A stretch of DNA of 64,000 nucleotides from Arbacia lixula. Its lineage: Eukaryota > Echinodermata > Echinoidea > Arbacioida > Arbaciidae. The notes beneath the pieces are model-generated. The model made no database searches. It saw nothing but the letters and a program-made list of their open reading frames with translations, and had not been told where the DNA came from. Below, one piece after another: positions 1-12,196 of the stretch. The stretch is from NCBI GenBank assembly GCA_963669155.1, contig OZ022589.1, positions 12,888,848 through 12,952,847 of the forward strand. The letters run 5' to 3'. Position numbers and translations under genes: made by a program. How positions within the stretch are numbered: the first letter of the stretch is position 1; every line of letters starts with the position of its first letter.

Positions 1-100
1 ATGACCACATCCTCGTGGGGCGTACGTGCCTGTGCGTATGGGACGTGTGGAGAAAAACTACCTCTTGATGGTTTGAATTTTCGTTGTACTTTTTTTTTTT

Positions 101-373
101 TTAACCCTAATCAGTGGAGTATGCCCATTGGGATTGTACACAAAATCACAAAAGTGAGCCGAATTTTGGCATGACATCGTCTGGTGAATATGATCCCACG
201 TCGCAATGGTATACCCGGTTGTCATTATTTTGGTCACAAAAGTTGCACAAGACTACGAGGAAAATGTAATAAAATCTCGTGGGGATCTTTTCGCGTGTAA
301 AAAAAGATTGCGCAAAAGGTTCAGGGGGATATTATGCGACCCCCCCCCCCCCCCCTGGTCTGATTAGGGTTAA
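101..373. mobile_element. Small TTAA-flanked MITE
   Basis: The 14-bp ends TTAACCCTAATCAG (101-114) and CTGATTAGGGTTAA (360-373) are exact inverted complements and both include TTAA. The interior contains a poly(C) run (about 341-357) and no reading frame. TTAA duplication is the hallmark of piggyBac- and Kolobok-type insertion. Only one copy is seen here, so the family assignment is tentative. Confidence 0.55.
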
Positions 374-904
374 TCTTTCATTCCAAATGTTGTGACATGT
401 CTATATCTGAACAATTCACTCTACATTCATAACGTTGTTATCACTGTCAGCGGACCGATGCGTGCCATAGCACATAACGGTCTCATCCGGTCTCTAAGCC
501 TATAGGTTTAGGACGACCTGACCAAAACCTCCTCAAAATCTCGCGATCACTATGATTTCGCTTAAAGTCAGTTTTTAGTTTTATTATTGGGAGGGAAGTT
601 CTGATACTGCATCTCCTTCCATTTCCGTGTTTGTTTGTTTTTTTACAAAAGTGTATTTCTTGACCTGCAAAAGGGAGGGACCCTGTTTTTAATTGTGGAA
701 CATTCATAAAGCTGTCTGCAAATGCATTTTACGCACACAAAAGGCTGGTGACCTGACGCACACGCCCACAAATAATAATGAAGTCGTGATCATGGGGAAA
801 TCGCCGACTCCGTTTTTCTAGTTTTATTGTACACACTTATCGCGTGCGTAAAAGAAGGTCTTAAACAATTTGCTCGTGAAATTCAACCCTTTTATGACTT
901 AGCA

Positions 905-1162
905 TTTTGGGAGGAAGTTTTAACTCAATCAATCCAGGAGAACAGTCCAACGTCTGCTAGGGATAGACATGCCTTCTCTTGATGATCTATATACGGAGTG
1001 TGTATGTTCTAAACTCAAACAGATAATGAATGATCCAACCCATCCACCTAATGGGAGCCTTAAGATAAACCGCTCAGGTATACGTCTGTGCGCTCTACGT
1101 ACACTACAAAAAATCGCTTCAGGCAATCACTCGTTGCTAATACCATTCATCTGTACAACGTA
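905..1162 (+). pseudogene. Non-LTR retrotransposon ORF2 C-terminal fragment
   Basis: The frame from 969 reads SLDDLYTECVCSKLKQIMND, PTHPP..., RSGIRLCALRTLQKI and ends in a stop at 1160-1162. The I-x-D-x-x-HP spacing, then R-S-G-x-R, then a final S/L-x-IPFI block match the C-terminal end common to many LINE polyproteins. No intact start or reverse transcriptase is joined to it in frame. This is family resemblance by eye. Confidence 0.5.
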
Positions 1163-1551
1163 AGAGTCAGAAGGTATTTTACTCAAATGTAACATATCGT
1201 TTCATAGACATTGGTTTAAAGCCCCAGGTTTATTCGAATCATAAGTAATTGAAACGTAGATGAAAAGTTATACTCGGTACTTTTATTTAATTCGGTAGTT
1301 TGATTTAATGAATGCGTGCATCGGTTCTTTGAATTGATTAATGTATGCTCTCTAACGTAAGAGTCAGAAGGTATTTTACTCAAATGTAACATATCATTTC
1401 ATAGACATTGGTTTAAAGCCCCAGGTTTATTCGAATCATAAGTAATTGAAACGTAGATGAAAAGTTATACTCGGTACTTTACTTTAATTCGGTAGTTTGA
1501 TTTAATGAATGCGTGCATCGGTTCTTTGAATTGATTAATGTATGCTCTCTA
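1158..1551. repeat. Two-copy tandem duplication, 197-bp unit
   Basis: Positions 1158-1354 are repeated head to tail at 1355-1551 with only a few differences (for example ATATCGTTTC against ATATCATTTC). Copy 1 starts inside the end of the retrotransposon fragment. The near identity implies a recent duplication. Confidence 0.85.
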
Positions 1552-1565
1552 CCATAATAAGGTTA

Positions 1566-1790
1566 ATGGATATTTTATGGATCCAGGACTTCCTCAGTAA
1601 CAGGCGACATGAAGTTAACATGGGTAACGTTCAATTAAGCGTGAAAATCTTAAAGACAGGAGCACCTCAAGGTTGCGTCCTTTCCCCAATTTTATTATCT
1701 TTATACACCAGCAATTACCAGTGTTCGCCAAATGAGTGTAGCATCATGCAGATTATATTATTGGAAACAATTTGGTAATTATTGGATATA
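1566..1790 (+). pseudogene. Non-LTR retrotransposon reverse transcriptase fragment
   Basis: One frame reads WIQDFLSNRRHEVNMGNVQL followed by TGAPQGCVLSPILLSLYT, the classic LINE reverse transcriptase motif (W-x-x-DFL-x-x-R, then G-A-PQGCVLSP). After a frame shift near 1745 the sequence ADYIIGNNLVIIG resembles the catalytic ADD-x-x-I region, but the second Asp is replaced by Tyr. It is a broken fragment of about 70 residues. Confidence 0.8.
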
Positions 1791-1989
1791 TTCGAATGTA
1801 GACTTTAGTCGCTTCCAAGGTAAACAAATATCCCGTTTCGCTGTTGCTAAAAATTGTATACAAGTTTCCTTAAGGTATACAGCTGATCCATGCTAAATTT
1901 CATGACCTTTGTAAGAGGGATACACTATTCTTAGCGTGGCACCTCATTAGACAGATTGGCAATTACGTCCTTCTGCTTCAGACCAATCC

Positions 1990-2860
1990 AAAACCTCTTC
2001 CATGTGACGCACTGGATTGCGCCAGATGACGCTGCACCCCCCCCCCCCCCCCCCCCCCACCATGTAACGCAGTCCGGTCACAACTTACTGCGCCAGATGA
2101 GTCTGCACCTTCCTCCATCATGTCCATGTAACGCAGTCCGGCCACGACTGCGCCAGGTGCACCCTTCCTCCATGCAACGCAATCCGGTCTGGACTGCGCG
2201 TACCACACTCATGTGTGGATTGTATCGTATGAGTCTGCACCCCCTCCCTGGCCCTAGTTTGAATATCATAATCATGATACCACCGCTATCATTACCGATA
2301 CACGTCGGTGAGGAAGCTCTAGCGAGGCCCTAAAAATACCGTTCATAAACATCGAAAAAGACGTATTATTGCGGTGTAATTGGACAGTTGGACTCTCTCT
2401 ACATCCCTAGTTAGAACAAACACACGATGGTAACATGTTAAGCGTGGCCATGTACGAGCGTCGTGATAACCCAGGGACATGAGAGTCCCTGGATAACAGA
2501 ATCACATGCCAGAGCAACATTTACGGCGAAGTCTTTGAAATTGGCTTACCGCAATATTAGTAGGTCTTGATCCACAAAATAGCCGCAAACAAAGCGGATA
2601 AAAGGAGGAAGCAAATACCGCATTATTTGAGAAATTCCCTTTCATATACGAAGTTATCGGTGATGCATCGGCAAAACTGTCGCAAATGTTGCACTTATTT
2701 TACGGATAGGTGTTGTATTAGAACGGGGATCATGATATATTATCCCGTCTGGACTGCATCAGATGGGTCTACACTCTCCTCATAACGCAATCCGGACTAG
2801 ACTGCGTCAGAGGAATAGGCACCCTCATCCGTGTAATGTAATCTGGGTTGGACTGCGTCA
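1990..2860. repeat. Degenerate minisatellite cluster
   Basis: Units of about 50-60 bp built on ACTGCGCCAGATGAGTCTGC plus a short CATGTAACGCAGTCCGG-type spacer recur at about 1990-2245 and again, more diverged, at about 2745-2865. A poly(C) run of about 20 bases interrupts the first block (2036-2058). Reading frames here are by-products of the repeat. Confidence 0.6.
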
Positions 2861-2865
2861 TCATG

Positions 2866-4095
2866 AATGAGCAAATATCAGAGACCGTGAAAAAGGTAAG
2901 AATGTGGATATGATTCTTCGAATATAGCTTTCTATTCTGCTTTGCATTGACACTTTCGGAGTTATGATCGTCTGAAGCCGAAACTAATTTCGTTTCATGA
3001 GTTGAGTTGGGGAATTGTGAGGAAAGATCGCAGCTTTTTAATATAGGACACGGTTTACACGTACATTTGCCCTATATTTCTTGGTCGGATAATTTGCTTT
3101 CGTTATTTAGTGATAAAAAAAAATCCGTCATACTGCACATGCCGGCGTTAAAGCAGTTTCGTTACAATCTACTGCGCAAAACATTAAAGATTTCTTCATA
3201 AATTCAACGAAAATGAAATTTACCAATGCGCGGTATCTATGACCTCTTCAAAGGGCAAAAACTTGTTGAATATTCTATTGTAATCAGTGAGGCTAGTGAC
3301 GGAATACAATAACACCACCCGTTGGACCGTCATTCGTGACAGCTTTCCATTCTGATCGACGAAGTACTAGGTTATGTACACATACGATTGCTATTTTTTT
3401 TCTCATTACAATCACTCCCTGCCATTTGCTCATAAGATCATGCACGGTTCGCTACAATTATCACCTTATAACCATTTAAATGGGATTAATTTCTCGGCAG
3501 AATGCCGAGAAAGAAAGGATAATATGGTTTTGTCTTGGTCCATCGATCAGATTGTTTCTACTCTTCGTTTCATGAAGCATGCTTAGGGATCGTGATATGT
3601 TTTTGAGGCGGCCGGGGATTAGCAGGATGCAGGGAAATCAATTGAAAAATACGTACAAGTGAACAAAACTTATTTTCATGGTTTATGGTTCATCTTGCTG
3701 ATTTTGTGATTGATATACGAATAGGCATTAACGACAGTCAAAATGTATTTCGATTCCATGGCGCCTTTAAGAGGGTGAAGGTGGTAACTGTTTCATTGTT
3801 AAACATAGTCGCCACACATTCCGTTAGACAGGTAATATGAATCAAATGCCTCGCAGCTTTTCGAGCGATATTTCAATATTGACACATACTCGGCGTCGGT
3901 TTACCCCGTTGATAACATCCATTCCCTTGCTGATAAAGTCTCCATGTTTGCTTTTTCATACGGATCATAGCTCACAAATCTCAATGAGTCAGTCATGTCA
4001 CAAGTAATAGTCAAATATTTGATACTCGGCTGACAGACTCCCGCTGATACTATTCAATTATTTCGTTACAAGCATGCAGACAAACATTAAAAAAA
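2866..4095. other. Unassigned non-coding stretch
   Basis: AT-rich sequence with short unconvincing reading frames. I see no splice-bounded exon, RNA gene or clear repeat structure in it. Confidence 0.4.
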
Positions 4096-4100
4096 TCCGT

Positions 4101-4159
4101 AACCCCCCCCCCCCCCCCACCACCACCACCACCACCACCACCACCATCACCACCACCCC
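4101..4159. repeat. Poly(C) followed by (CCA)n microsatellite
   Basis: A run of about 17 C passes directly into about 12 CCA units with rare interruptions. It lies directly upstream of the MITE at 4175. Confidence 0.9.
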
Positions 4160-4174
4160 CATTCTGTCTATCCT

Positions 4175-4815
4175 TTAAAGGGATAGTTCACCCTGAAGTT
4201 ATTTTGGTTTCAATAAACGGAGACACATGAAAGAAACATATTACCGGTCTGACGAAAATCGGTCAAAGGAAAAGAAAGTTGCTAAAGTAGTTGATCTTTT
4301 GTCTCACGATAAGGCAAACTGGAAATTGCGACGTTTCGACCGCTACTGCTAGTCTTCGTCAGGTAATGTGGAAAATATCGTCTTTTATAGCGTCTTTTAT
4401 AGCGTAATCTGCGTGCCGAAGGTGCCGGAACCCTCAAAGAAAGTTATTTGATTTTAAAGTTTTGATTTTGTGACGTCACGCGCGAGATGCTCTCCCACAT
4501 GTTATGTACTAGTTTTCTTTTTCTTTTTTATGTTCTTTGGTAAAGGAGTACATTCTTTTCATAGCGATATGTGTGTAAAAAGCATGTGTCTGATGAATTG
4601 TCAAACGCAATGGTGAAATGGTAAGTATTCTTTCGAGAAAATGGACATTTGCCAAAAAGATTGTACACAACATATGGTAGAGGACCTCGCACGTGTAGTC
4701 TTAAAATCAAAGTTTTATTTCCTTTGACCGATGTTCGTCAAACCTTTACTAATATGTTTCTTTTATTTGTCTCCTAATGAAAGCGAAACGATTTCAGGGT
4801 GAATTATCGCTTTAA
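4175..4815. mobile_element. TTAA-flanked MITE, family M1, complete copy
   Basis: The ends are TTAA + AGGGATAGTTCACCCTGAA and its imperfect complement TTCAGGGTGAATTATCGCT + TTAA. The interior has the family landmarks GGTTTCAATAAA, ACATGAAAGAAACAT and a TGACGTCACG motif near 4471. Related copies are at 23831, 28857, 31431 and about 42070. TTAA target duplication suggests mobilisation by a piggyBac-type transposase (inference). No coding capacity. Confidence 0.75.
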
Positions 4816-5608
4816 GTTTGAAACATAACAATCATGTGTGAAGAAAGGATTGTGGATAACATTTGGTCGGCTCCGTGCCTTTTCGCTTTGAGTTTCATGT
4901 AGTACACCCAAGGGTGTCAAGAGGTAACGTCATTATCTTAGCCTAGCTCGCAGGCCGTTGGAATTGATTTTGGTCCGACTTGATTTATCATTTCCAGCTC
5001 TACAAATAGTTTGCCATAAATAGCAGAAAATGTATGATATTAACAATAAAACCGAATTAGCTACACCTTAAAGTTCTTGCACGAAGATTTTCTGTACAAT
5101 TTTTTTTTTTACAGAAAAGGGAAATTGACTTTTTCTTTTAAAGGTCTTATTTACTTCTTGGAAATGGTAAAAATGGGAGTAAATATGCATGCCAACATAG
5201 CTTGTGAATATTTCAACGTAGTCCTTTTTTTATAACCAAGAGCGTGACCTGTCGAGAAATGTCTTTTTGAATATTGGAATGATAGACGAGGATAAAGGTG
5301 AATCATGCAGTGAGCACGATAGACATGTGGTAAATACCAGAGACATTATATGTTTACATCTTCAACACAAAGCCACCACAAATACGTGTTTTGGTGGCTC
5401 TTGCTCAAAATTACTGTGTCATAAGTAAACATGTTTACAGAGTGTAACATTGATTTAGCCATGACCAGTAGGCTTGCCCCTTGTGCTGATGTTGATTCAT
5501 GCCACAATGATTAGTCTCATCACCATCCTCGATACCATCCTCGATCTTTGAATCAAGGTTTCAGGGTAAGAAAGGCCCTACAATAATTTTTTAGAAGAAA
5601 TGCCAACA

Positions 5609-5656
5609 GAAATGCAGGCAGAAATGCAGGCAGAAATGCAGGCAGAAATGCAGGCA
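5609..5656. repeat. 12-bp minisatellite
   Basis: About four perfect units of AGAAATGCAGGC lie in tandem within the left part of an interspersed repeat. Confidence 0.85.
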
Positions 5657-5666
5657 AGAATGAAAA

Positions 5667-6190
5667 CGAGACATACTTGTAGACAAGTATAAGGTGGTCT
5701 GTATTGGTAAATTCATGCAAAGGCATGGGCTGGTAAATGCACGATGACAACGTAGACCTTCCATGATGACACCATCTATTCATTAGGATGCAGAGGCAAC
5801 GCTCAAGAAAACTCATAGCGCATATAAACAACAAACTAACATTTCAGAGACTTGCCTGAGTGGTCACATGTATATATTACATTCTAATAACATGTAATTA
5901 AAAGTCATTTAAGATAAAGGGGCGAGAGAAAAAAAAGGAAAAGAAATCTCAAAGAGAAGGGCAAAATGAGGGAAAGAACAGAAGAAGGTAGGAAAATAAA
6001 CATTGCAAAAGGAATGAAGAGCTGACCCTACCCACACCAGGAATCGAACCGGGGTCGCGCGTTAACCAATTTATCCAAAAATATTCCCCATTCATTTAAC
6101 ACGTAATGCACAGCAGGGGAAAGAATGATTTAGAAATCGATATTCAAGCTGAAATTTCGCCATGATCCCGACATCTGATTAAAAAACGGA
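5667..6190 (-). mobile_element. Interspersed repeat with tRNA-like B box, copy 1
   Basis: This segment matches 55591-56120 in the same orientation across most of its length, starting CGAGACATACTTGT and ending near CGACATCTGATTAAAAA. On the minus strand it holds CCGGTTCGATTCCT, a good pol III B box, about 140 bp from its high-coordinate end. I find no convincing A box, so tRNA-derived SINE is only a suggestion. Confidence 0.55.
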
Positions 6191-6239
6191 GATATATGAT
6201 TCAGTGTCGTCACCAGCTTTTTTCCAAGGAGGGTGCGTT

Positions 6240-6259
6240 GGGGGGGGGGGGGGGGGGGT
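6240..6259. repeat. Poly(G) tract
   Basis: An uninterrupted run of about 19 G. The sequence after it to 6900 has pyrimidine-rich stretches (6410-6610) and no gene that I can support. Confidence 0.9.
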
Positions 6260-6904
6260 ACACATCAATTACCAAATCCAATGTCAGACAGTGCTGCTGG
6301 TGGCATAGATAGAGGTAAAAGCAAACTAGTCTATTACTGAAATGTAAAATATATGAGACACATGTATTAAAATATTCATTATCGCAATGAAATATCATGA
6401 TTCCTATTTAGACTTTCCCCCCTCTTCTTTCCTTTTTGTTCTGAATAGTCCTTTTTCTCAGTTTCTCTTTATCTCTTCCTTGTCTTTTTTTTCTTTTTAA
6501 CCTTTCCTTCTTTTATTTTCTTTCTGTTTGTCTTGTTTTTCCCTTTTTACCCTCTTCCTTTCTCTTTCTTTTTCTATTTATGTGACCTATTTCTATATCT
6601 CTCTTTTCTCATGGCGCTTCAGTATAGTATATTATATGTCCGCTCTTCTTAGATACAGGTGTACCCACAAATAACACATCCAAATAATTTTTGATTTTTT
6701 AATCTGGATCTTTTTCGTTAACTCTCTGTCTTTCCACGAAGTTATTTCTATCACATGATTTATAAATAATCCTGTGCACAGTGTAGGGTGCAACTCTGAA
6801 ATTTAAACATTTTGTCTGTAGTAATTTCATAAAGCCACAGAATTTATAAATACTGTGGCATATGAGTGACCTCATTGGGTACTATGGTACCTCGGGTAGC
6901 ATAA

Positions 6905-7165
6905 TGTTGCCAAAGTTCTCAGCCCAAGTAGCGGTAAGTAGCCGTAAAATGTCGCAAAAAGGAGCAAAAAGTAGCCCAAATGGAAATATCATAATTTCAA
7001 GGCTATACAGCATGCTGATACGAGGGGGAAATGTACGATTGGCAATAGAGAAATGAGCAAGTAAGAAGTTGCGAAAAGTCGCGAAGCAGCGGTAAGGCTT
7101 TGCAAGTCGCGGCGCGAAAGTCAAATGTAGCGGATTCTTGCGCCTAAATCGCGGCTTTGGCAACA
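6905..7165. mobile_element. Short MITE-like element with TGTTGCCAAAG ends
   Basis: TGTTGCCAAAG at 6905 and its exact complement CTTTGGCAACA ending at 7165 bound 261 bp rich in GTCGC/GCGAC repeats. No convincing target duplication is visible, so the boundaries are provisional. Confidence 0.45.
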
Positions 7166-7927
7166 CTGATCTCCAATTATAACTTAGATCAATCTTGGTT
7201 GTGTGTAGCTGTGTGTGATCAAGATGGATTGGCAGCAGACCCAGTCGACAGCGACATCAACGACGATCATAGTGGGCCCAGCTCCCCGCCAAATATCGCT
7301 GACGGTCCTGTCCAATCATTGCCACCTGAACGCTGAACGACCTCGCCAACCAGGCGAAACTGCTTTTACGGCGTTTCCCCCATTTTCTATTACATTTGCA
7401 CCCATTTGCATCGCCCTGCAAATGGGCTTCAATAATAGAAATTGTTTCTCAAGAATGGCGCCATCCATGTCAGTAGACGACCATAAATCTTAAAAGGTAC
7501 AGGTAATTGTTCTTTCGAATATGACTCATTTCATGTCATAACATCTATTCATCACATTAAAATGGAAATTTGACAACGTATCAATTGTAGCTCAAGTCGT
7601 ATGTTGAATAATTTCCCATTTTCAATTACCCCTTAATTTTTTTGACGAAGAAAACAGTATTGTGTACATTGTATAAATAATACCGTAGTGCTTGTATCTT
7701 TGTTATCATTTATGCGAAAAGAGTTCCTCTTGAGGTTGCCTTACCATACGTAGTAAACATGAGAAATGATAGGTTTGATGGCAATATTTACAAGTACATT
7801 TTTAATCACAGCTTTTTACATTTTGCTGAATCCCTCACAGCTTATCGATCGCCTATACTTACTTCTTCCATCACGTCCACTGGTATTCACGTGTGTATAA
7901 TTTTGCATGTGTGCGTATAAAAAAGTG

Positions 7928-7998
7928 TGTGTTGTGTGTGCGTGTATGTGTGTGGTGTATGTGTGTGTGTGTGTGTATGTGTATCTGTGTGTGTGTTC
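7928..7998. repeat. (GT)n microsatellite, interrupted
   Basis: GT dinucleotides with scattered A and C interruptions. Unassigned sequence lies on both sides (7170-7925). Confidence 0.85.
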
Positions 7999-8001
7999 TT
8001 T

Positions 8002-8522
8002 TATGTCTGAGTCCATAAAAATGTTATGTTCTGGTAACATGATCCTTGAAACAGGGGCGATTTGTGGCTAAATCATGTTAGTGCCGTTTGTTATTTTTGC
8101 CACATGCGCATATGTCTATATACCAGGATCATTATATTCAATTCAATGTCAATGACGTTAAAGGAAACTAGCGAGCATTTCCCCTAACATCACGAGACAA
8201 CGAGTAGTTGTTGTAATGAACATCACGACAAATGACCAACAATTTATTTGAGAAGGCCTTGTATGTCTGAATCCATAAAAATGTTATGTTCTGGTAACTT
8301 GTCCTTTAAACAGGGGCGATTTAAGGCTGAATCATGTTAGTGCCGTTAGTTATTTTTGCCGCATGCGCATACATGTGTCTATACACCAGGATCATTATAT
8401 TCAATTCAATGTCAATGACGTTAAAGGAAACTAGCGAGCATTTCCCCCAACATCACGAGACAACGAATAGTTGCTGTAATGAACATCACGACAAGTGACC
8501 AACAATTTATTTGAGAAGGCCT
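8002..8522. repeat. Two-copy tandem duplication, about 260-bp unit
   Basis: TATGTCTGARTCCATAAAAA begins copies at 8002 and 8262. Both run to GAGAAGGCCT with roughly 95% identity by eye. No reading frame is conserved between copies. Confidence 0.85.
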
Positions 8523-9276
8523 CTCCGGGCAGTTTTCATTTATGAATCATTGTTTAGGTTCAGGGCTCAGTGCAGAGTTGTTTCTTTGTGTGCCAGGCGA
8601 GCATTCTGTGACAAATAATGCACGCAAATACCATAGACAGGATCGAGTGGAAGTTTTATCTGACACAAAAGGGGTAAGCATTATACAATCCACAATAAGG
8701 AATACCCCCTTAACATATATTCTTATGTGTGGATAACCAAGGTTTGACAAATATCAAGCAACAACTAGATACTTTGCATTCACTTACAGGAAGGAGCATG
8801 CTGTTCTTACTACTTCCTGGGTTTATGCCTAAACTTTATTTTCAGAAAAGATAATGGCTGTTATCTAAACAGCGATTAGATTGGACTAATGTTCTTGCCT
8901 CCTCCATAATCAAGCAATTGTATGGTAATTGAAGTGTAGCATTATAGCATTGGGGCTTCCTCGGTTAGATACTTATGTACATCTTCACATGTTGTATATG
9001 GTTGTATAGTATGAACATCGCTTTATATGTCATTGATTTATATACATATGTACGGTCACTGGAACTTGATATTTATATGACTGGTTGTAAGGGCCGTGTC
9101 AAAACAGTACAGGCCTAACTCAACGTTATGGTAATAAAGTGAAACTTTAGCGACAATCTGTCCTTTTATAAACCACACGTTTTGCATTCCTTCAACAATT
9201 TTTCTCATTGCAACCTGCATTGAAGTCCATTGTACAGAAGAACCACCTGCTTTAGAGGCCACATTTTGCGCTAACA
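8523..9276. other. Unassigned non-coding stretch
   Basis: Nothing recognisable. Short frames lack family resemblance and there are no evident RNA genes or structured repeats. Confidence 0.4.
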
Positions 9277-9743
9277 GTTCGATATTCCGAAGGTTCGTTA
9301 TTCCGAAGTTTCGTAATTCCGAAACACGTGAATTGCCTATAACTCGATGTTCGTTATTCCGAAAACGAAAAAGGGTTCGTTAATCCTAGCATTTGTGGCG
9401 TTATTCCGGAGGTTCGTTAAATCGAAAATAAGATGGGTTCGTTATTCCGAAGGTTCGTTAATCCGAAAATAGAATAGGGTTCTTTTTCCGAAGGTTCGTT
9501 AATCCGAAAACGATATATGGTTCGTTAATCCGAAAACGATATAAGGTTCGTTAATCCGAAAACGAAATCAGGTTTGTTTTTACGAAGGTTCATTAATCGG
9601 AAACGAAATAGGGCTCGCTAGTCCGAAACTGAAATAATCTGTGGCGAAGCCGGGGAAACCGGAAGAGCGTTTTCGGTCTAACGAACCTTTTTACGTTTTC
9701 GGACAAACGAACCTTCGGAATAGTAAACCTTCGTAATAACGAA
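9277..9743. repeat. Inverted array of TTCGTTATTCCGAA-type units
   Basis: Degenerate 25-30 bp units built on GGTTCGTTAATCCGAAAACG run in tandem from 9277 to about 9630. The complementary form (CGTTTTCGGACAAACGAACC and TTCGGAATA) closes the block to 9743. The whole is a foldback with tandem repeats in its long arm. Each unit is itself partly palindromic (TTCGGAATAACGAA). Confidence 0.8.
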
Positions 9744-9919
9744 TGCTTTCCCATTTCGCGACTCCCCGTGAACGGCCGTTATGTACAGGTCAAAGGACAT
9801 ACCAACGCGGCTGGGCACATCTGTTCAGTTGCCTTTCTGAAAGGATCAAGAAATGTTGTGTGTGTCGTTCATAGTGTGGTGTTTTGTTCTTTTATATGAA
9901 TTCTATGTGAATTTGTACA

Positions 9920-10026
9920 TTTGTTTAAACCTCGGTGTACCACATGTTCCCCTCTTCTCCTTTTTTTTTCAAGAAATAAACAAACCTCCCGTACACCGGC
10001 AGTTTATCTGGCACACAAAGGGTTAA
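9920..10026. repeat. Short element ending CAGTTTATCTGGCACACAAAGG + TTAA, copy
   Basis: The conserved 3' end (GCAGTTTATCTGGCACACAA, then AGGGTTAA) recurs at about 15369, 28746 and, diverged, 44646. The left limit is uncertain in this copy. Confidence 0.5.
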
Positions 10027-10811
10027 GATACTGTAGGTCTTACTGCGACCAGCCCGCTCAAACTCCCGCTGCGCGGGAGCAGTCCAGGGGCTACTGTAGG
10101 TCCTATGTACAATGTACGTATGCATTGCTTAGATTCATTCACATCCATTAGATTCATTCACATCCATGCCATATTATATCAATGTTTGGATTTCAAGCAC
10201 ATTTGCTTGGATTTTAATATTCACTAGTTTGTGTGTGTGTTTTGTTATCGTTATACTTGTTATTTTGCTGCTATACCCGGAAACGAACGACACAAGATAG
10301 ACCAAAATGGTAAAATGATGAGGAGGCCTTCCTTCAGCAGTGGAGAGAAAAGGGCTAGATAGATAGAAAGAGAAAGATAGACCTGTTTTATGTCATGTAT
10401 ATATGAATTTGCGAATGTATTTACAGTAGTGCTGTGTGATAATAAGTATAATGTACTTCTAAATTGCTCAAATTACCTTTCGATAAGCATACCTGAGTGC
10501 ATGACGTAAAGTCATGAAAGTGTTTAAATGTTTACATTCATGTATTGGTGTATTTTAAATCGTACACCATTCAGTTTTCCGTAACACAATACTATTTATT
10601 AACTACGTCTGCCTTTTATTAATTGTGTCTTTTTAAAATTTCAAGTCAAGCATGTTTTGGGGCTGTGAAAATGATACAAGATTGTAATACAAAATGAAAC
10701 TGAATAAGTAGAAAAAGAAAATCTGTCATTGATTGATTGATTAAAAAGAATAGTTATCCAGATTTTTGACCAACGGTCAAAGCCGTTGTGCATTATTCAT
10801 GACCGATCGCT

Positions 10812-10966
10812 GGGCCCCGTAACATAAAGGTTTGCGATCAATCGCAAAATAGCAAAGGCCAATCAACATCATTGTTGCATACGCTTTTTGTTCAAAAGAC
10901 TGCCCAGTAATCAATCAGAATTTGTCTTTCAAATTTGCAATCGCCAACATTTATGTTACGGGACCC
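10812..10966. mobile_element. 155-bp MITE with GGGYCCCGTAACATAAA ends
   Basis: GGGCCCCGTAACATAAAGGT opens the element and TTATGTTACGGGACCC closes it as an inverted repeat that continues through GCGAT/ATCGC. No target duplication is obvious. The MITE at 51428 has similar ends. Confidence 0.6.
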
Positions 10967-11504
10967 TGATGATGCCTACGACTACGCGACTGCGTCATCT
11001 CCACCGGTAGTTTACAATAGCATGCATCTATTATTAATCATACTTTCGTTGATGAACTGGTAGTTCAACCATGAAGTACGTACGTGTTATGCAGTGAATG
11101 AGGACAAGCGAATACGATTTTTCCTAAATTAAAAAGCGAGGTTGGGCGCAGCTTGGCACGTTTCTCAAGTTACCTATCTAAAAGGAAAGTATCTTATGAG
11201 AACGGTCCTAAAAATTGTTAATAGAATATGTTGCTGAACAGTGTGAAATAAACTCTTTTTTTTTTACTGTATATAAAATCCTGTTTAGAGCAGTTTTACC
11301 ATTTCGAACACTATTCTTCGACCACATCTTTATGGCTATATCGTATATACTACACCTAACAACTGCGCAAGCTTCTTTTATAGGGTGAGTATATCTTTAA
11401 AAAAATCCTCTGCGCATCCTTATTTTGTTTATGCGTCGAAACCAAGCAAAGATGACTCAAAGATAACATGGGGTCAAAGAGAAAATCTTTGCTAAAGCCT
11501 TTTT

Positions 11505-11530
11505 TTTTTTTTTTTGGGGGGGGGGGGGGG
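11505..11530. repeat. Poly(T)-poly(G) tract
   Basis: About 16 T run directly into about 15 G. This is a homopolymer junction of the sort common in this window. Confidence 0.9.
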
Positions 11531-11550
11531 TTCGAAAGAGAGTATATACT

Positions 11551-12196
11551 TTAAAGGGCCCCTGTCATCAAAATGTATGTTGACTTAATTTGATGCAACG
11601 TAATATGTATATAACGAAATCAATAACTATTCAATGTAAATATGTGTCCTATATTTTAAAATATTTTTTCTATATTTTTCTCAGAACTAATAAGTCCCGC
11701 CTACAAAATATCCTCTAACTCAAGATTCCCCTTGTGACATCATCAAAGGTACAAATTAGCAGAACAATAGACAGAATTAATGCACAAATTTAACATTGCA
11801 ATGACTACCTCCACCTGCCTACAAGAACATCACATGTCTTCACACAATACCACCTAACAACCTTTCATGTGAGAATAATTGTTTTCTTTTGTCAGAAATG
11901 TGCAAGCTATGCCGATAAAAAAATAAACACTTGCAGATAGTCATTGCAATTTTTAGTTTGTGCATTAATTCTGTCTACTATCCTGCTCATTTCTACCTTT
12001 GATGATGTCACAAGGGGAATCTTGAGTTGGAGGATATTCTGGAGGTGGGGCTTATCAGTGCTGAGAAAAAAATAAATAAAAATCATTTTAAAATATAGGA
12101 CACATAATTCCATTGAACAGTTAGTAATTTTGTTTTATACATCTTAATCTACATCTAATTAAATCAACATACATTTTAATGACAGGGGCCCTTTAA
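11551..12196. mobile_element. TTAA-flanked foldback MITE (GGGCCCCTGTCAT ends)
   Basis: TTAA + AGGGCCCCTGTCATCAAAAT at the left is mirrored by ATTTTAATGACAGGGGCCCT + TTAA at the right. The arms continue inward: about 11680-11810 is complementary to about 11935-12065, including GTGACATCATCAAAGGTA against TACCTTTGATGATGTCAC. Almost the whole 646 bp can fold back. It has no coding capacity. Confidence 0.8.

Noticed and set aside
1..60. Start of a coding region at the initial ATG
   Set aside because: The frame from position 1 has no recognisable family and no exon context; it is probably chance.
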